From NCBI GenBank assembly GCA_003152795.1, contig PMBA01000113.1, positions 1 through 5,814 of the forward strand: a stretch of 5,814 bases of DNA, in the 5' to 3' direction. Shown here piece after piece: positions 5,586-5,814 of the stretch. Numbering within the stretch: the first letter of the stretch is position 1; every line of letters starts with the position of its first letter. The position numbers were made by a program, and so were the translations under genes. This DNA comes from Acidobacteriaceae bacterium. GTDB lineage: Bacteria; Acidobacteriota; Terriglobia; Terriglobales; Acidobacteriaceae. The notes under the pieces were generated by a model. That model was not told where the DNA came from. It searched no databases and saw nothing but the letters and a program-made list of their open reading frames with translations.

Positions 5586-5665
5586 CAGTACGCCTTCACC
5601 GGCACCGTTCAGCTTTCCGCCCTGCGGGTAGGATCAAGGGCAAAGGCGGCGGCCCCACGCGAACT

Positions 5666-5814
5666 ATGGAGATCATTGGGCAAACCGTGTCCCACTACCG
5701 CGTGCTGTCGAAGCTCGGCGGCGGCGGAATGGGAATTGTCTACGAAGCGGAAGACCTCCGCCTGGGGCGGCATGTCGCTCTCAAGTTCATTCCCGATCAT
5801 CTGGTAAAAGATCC
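5666..5814 (+). CDS. serine/threonine protein kinase, N-terminal part (cut by the window edge)
   Basis: Only 49 codons are present. They encode the start of a Hanks-type (eukaryotic-like, PknB-related) kinase domain. [22 protein letters not shown] (residues 9-30) holds the glycine-rich ATP loop GGGGMGIV, and RHVALKF places the ATP-anchoring lysine at residue 40. The kinase domain starts almost at the N-terminus, as in the abundant cytoplasmic-kinase receptors of Acidobacteriota that continue into a membrane segment and repeat or sensor domains; those parts lie outside the window. The ATG at 5666 is the natural start by family alignment although no Shine-Dalgarno precedes it. A separate promoter candidate upstream argues that it is independent of the ligase cluster. 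Its targets are unknown. Confidence 0.93.
   Translation, partial: MEIIGQTVSHYRVLSKLGGGGMGIVYEAEDLRLGRHVALKFIPDHLVKD

Overview
The window reads as a stretch of GC-rich chromosome from a soil-type bacterium, most likely an acidobacterium. The main pointer is the partial serine/threonine kinase at the right edge. Its opening ([37 protein letters not shown]) is the form seen in the large Acidobacteriota kinase family, and the spacers carry short GC-rich palindromes of the kind common in that phylum. The assignment is inferred from recall of family style, not from a search. All supported genes are on the + strand. There are no RNA genes, CRISPR arrays or transposases.

Layout: (1) 90-800, a small cytosolic alpha/beta-hydrolase (esterase superfamily) with an intact nucleophile elbow. 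(2) 910-1893, a classical-order ATP-grasp ligase with the only strong Shine-Dalgarno in the window. (3) 2024-3163, a GCS2/YbdK-type carboxylate-amine ligase. Its own leader holds an extended -10, a palindrome resembling a GntR operator, and a hairpin. (4) 3163-4227, an M29-like metallo-aminopeptidase-fold protein whose start codon overlaps the stop of gene 3. (5) 4332-5528, a second ATP-grasp-like protein whose motifs appear in circularly permuted order. (6) 5666 to the right edge, the start of a serine/threonine protein kinase behind its own sigma70-type promoter. The spacers of 109, 130 and 104 bp inside the five-gene run each carry structured inverted repeats.

The five genes look like one functional unit built around amide-bond chemistry. 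It has two ATP-grasp enzymes and one GCS2 enzyme, all of which activate carboxylates with ATP, plus a metallopeptidase-fold protein and an esterase-fold hydrolase. There are no carrier proteins, transporters, signal peptides or membrane segments. The simplest reading is a soluble pathway that makes, trims or recycles a small peptide-like or gamma-glutamyl-type metabolite. The product cannot be deduced from sequence. Similar amidoligase-rich neighbourhoods have been noted in comparative genomics, so the general theme is not new, but this particular combination and its product appear uncharacterised as far as can be judged without a search.
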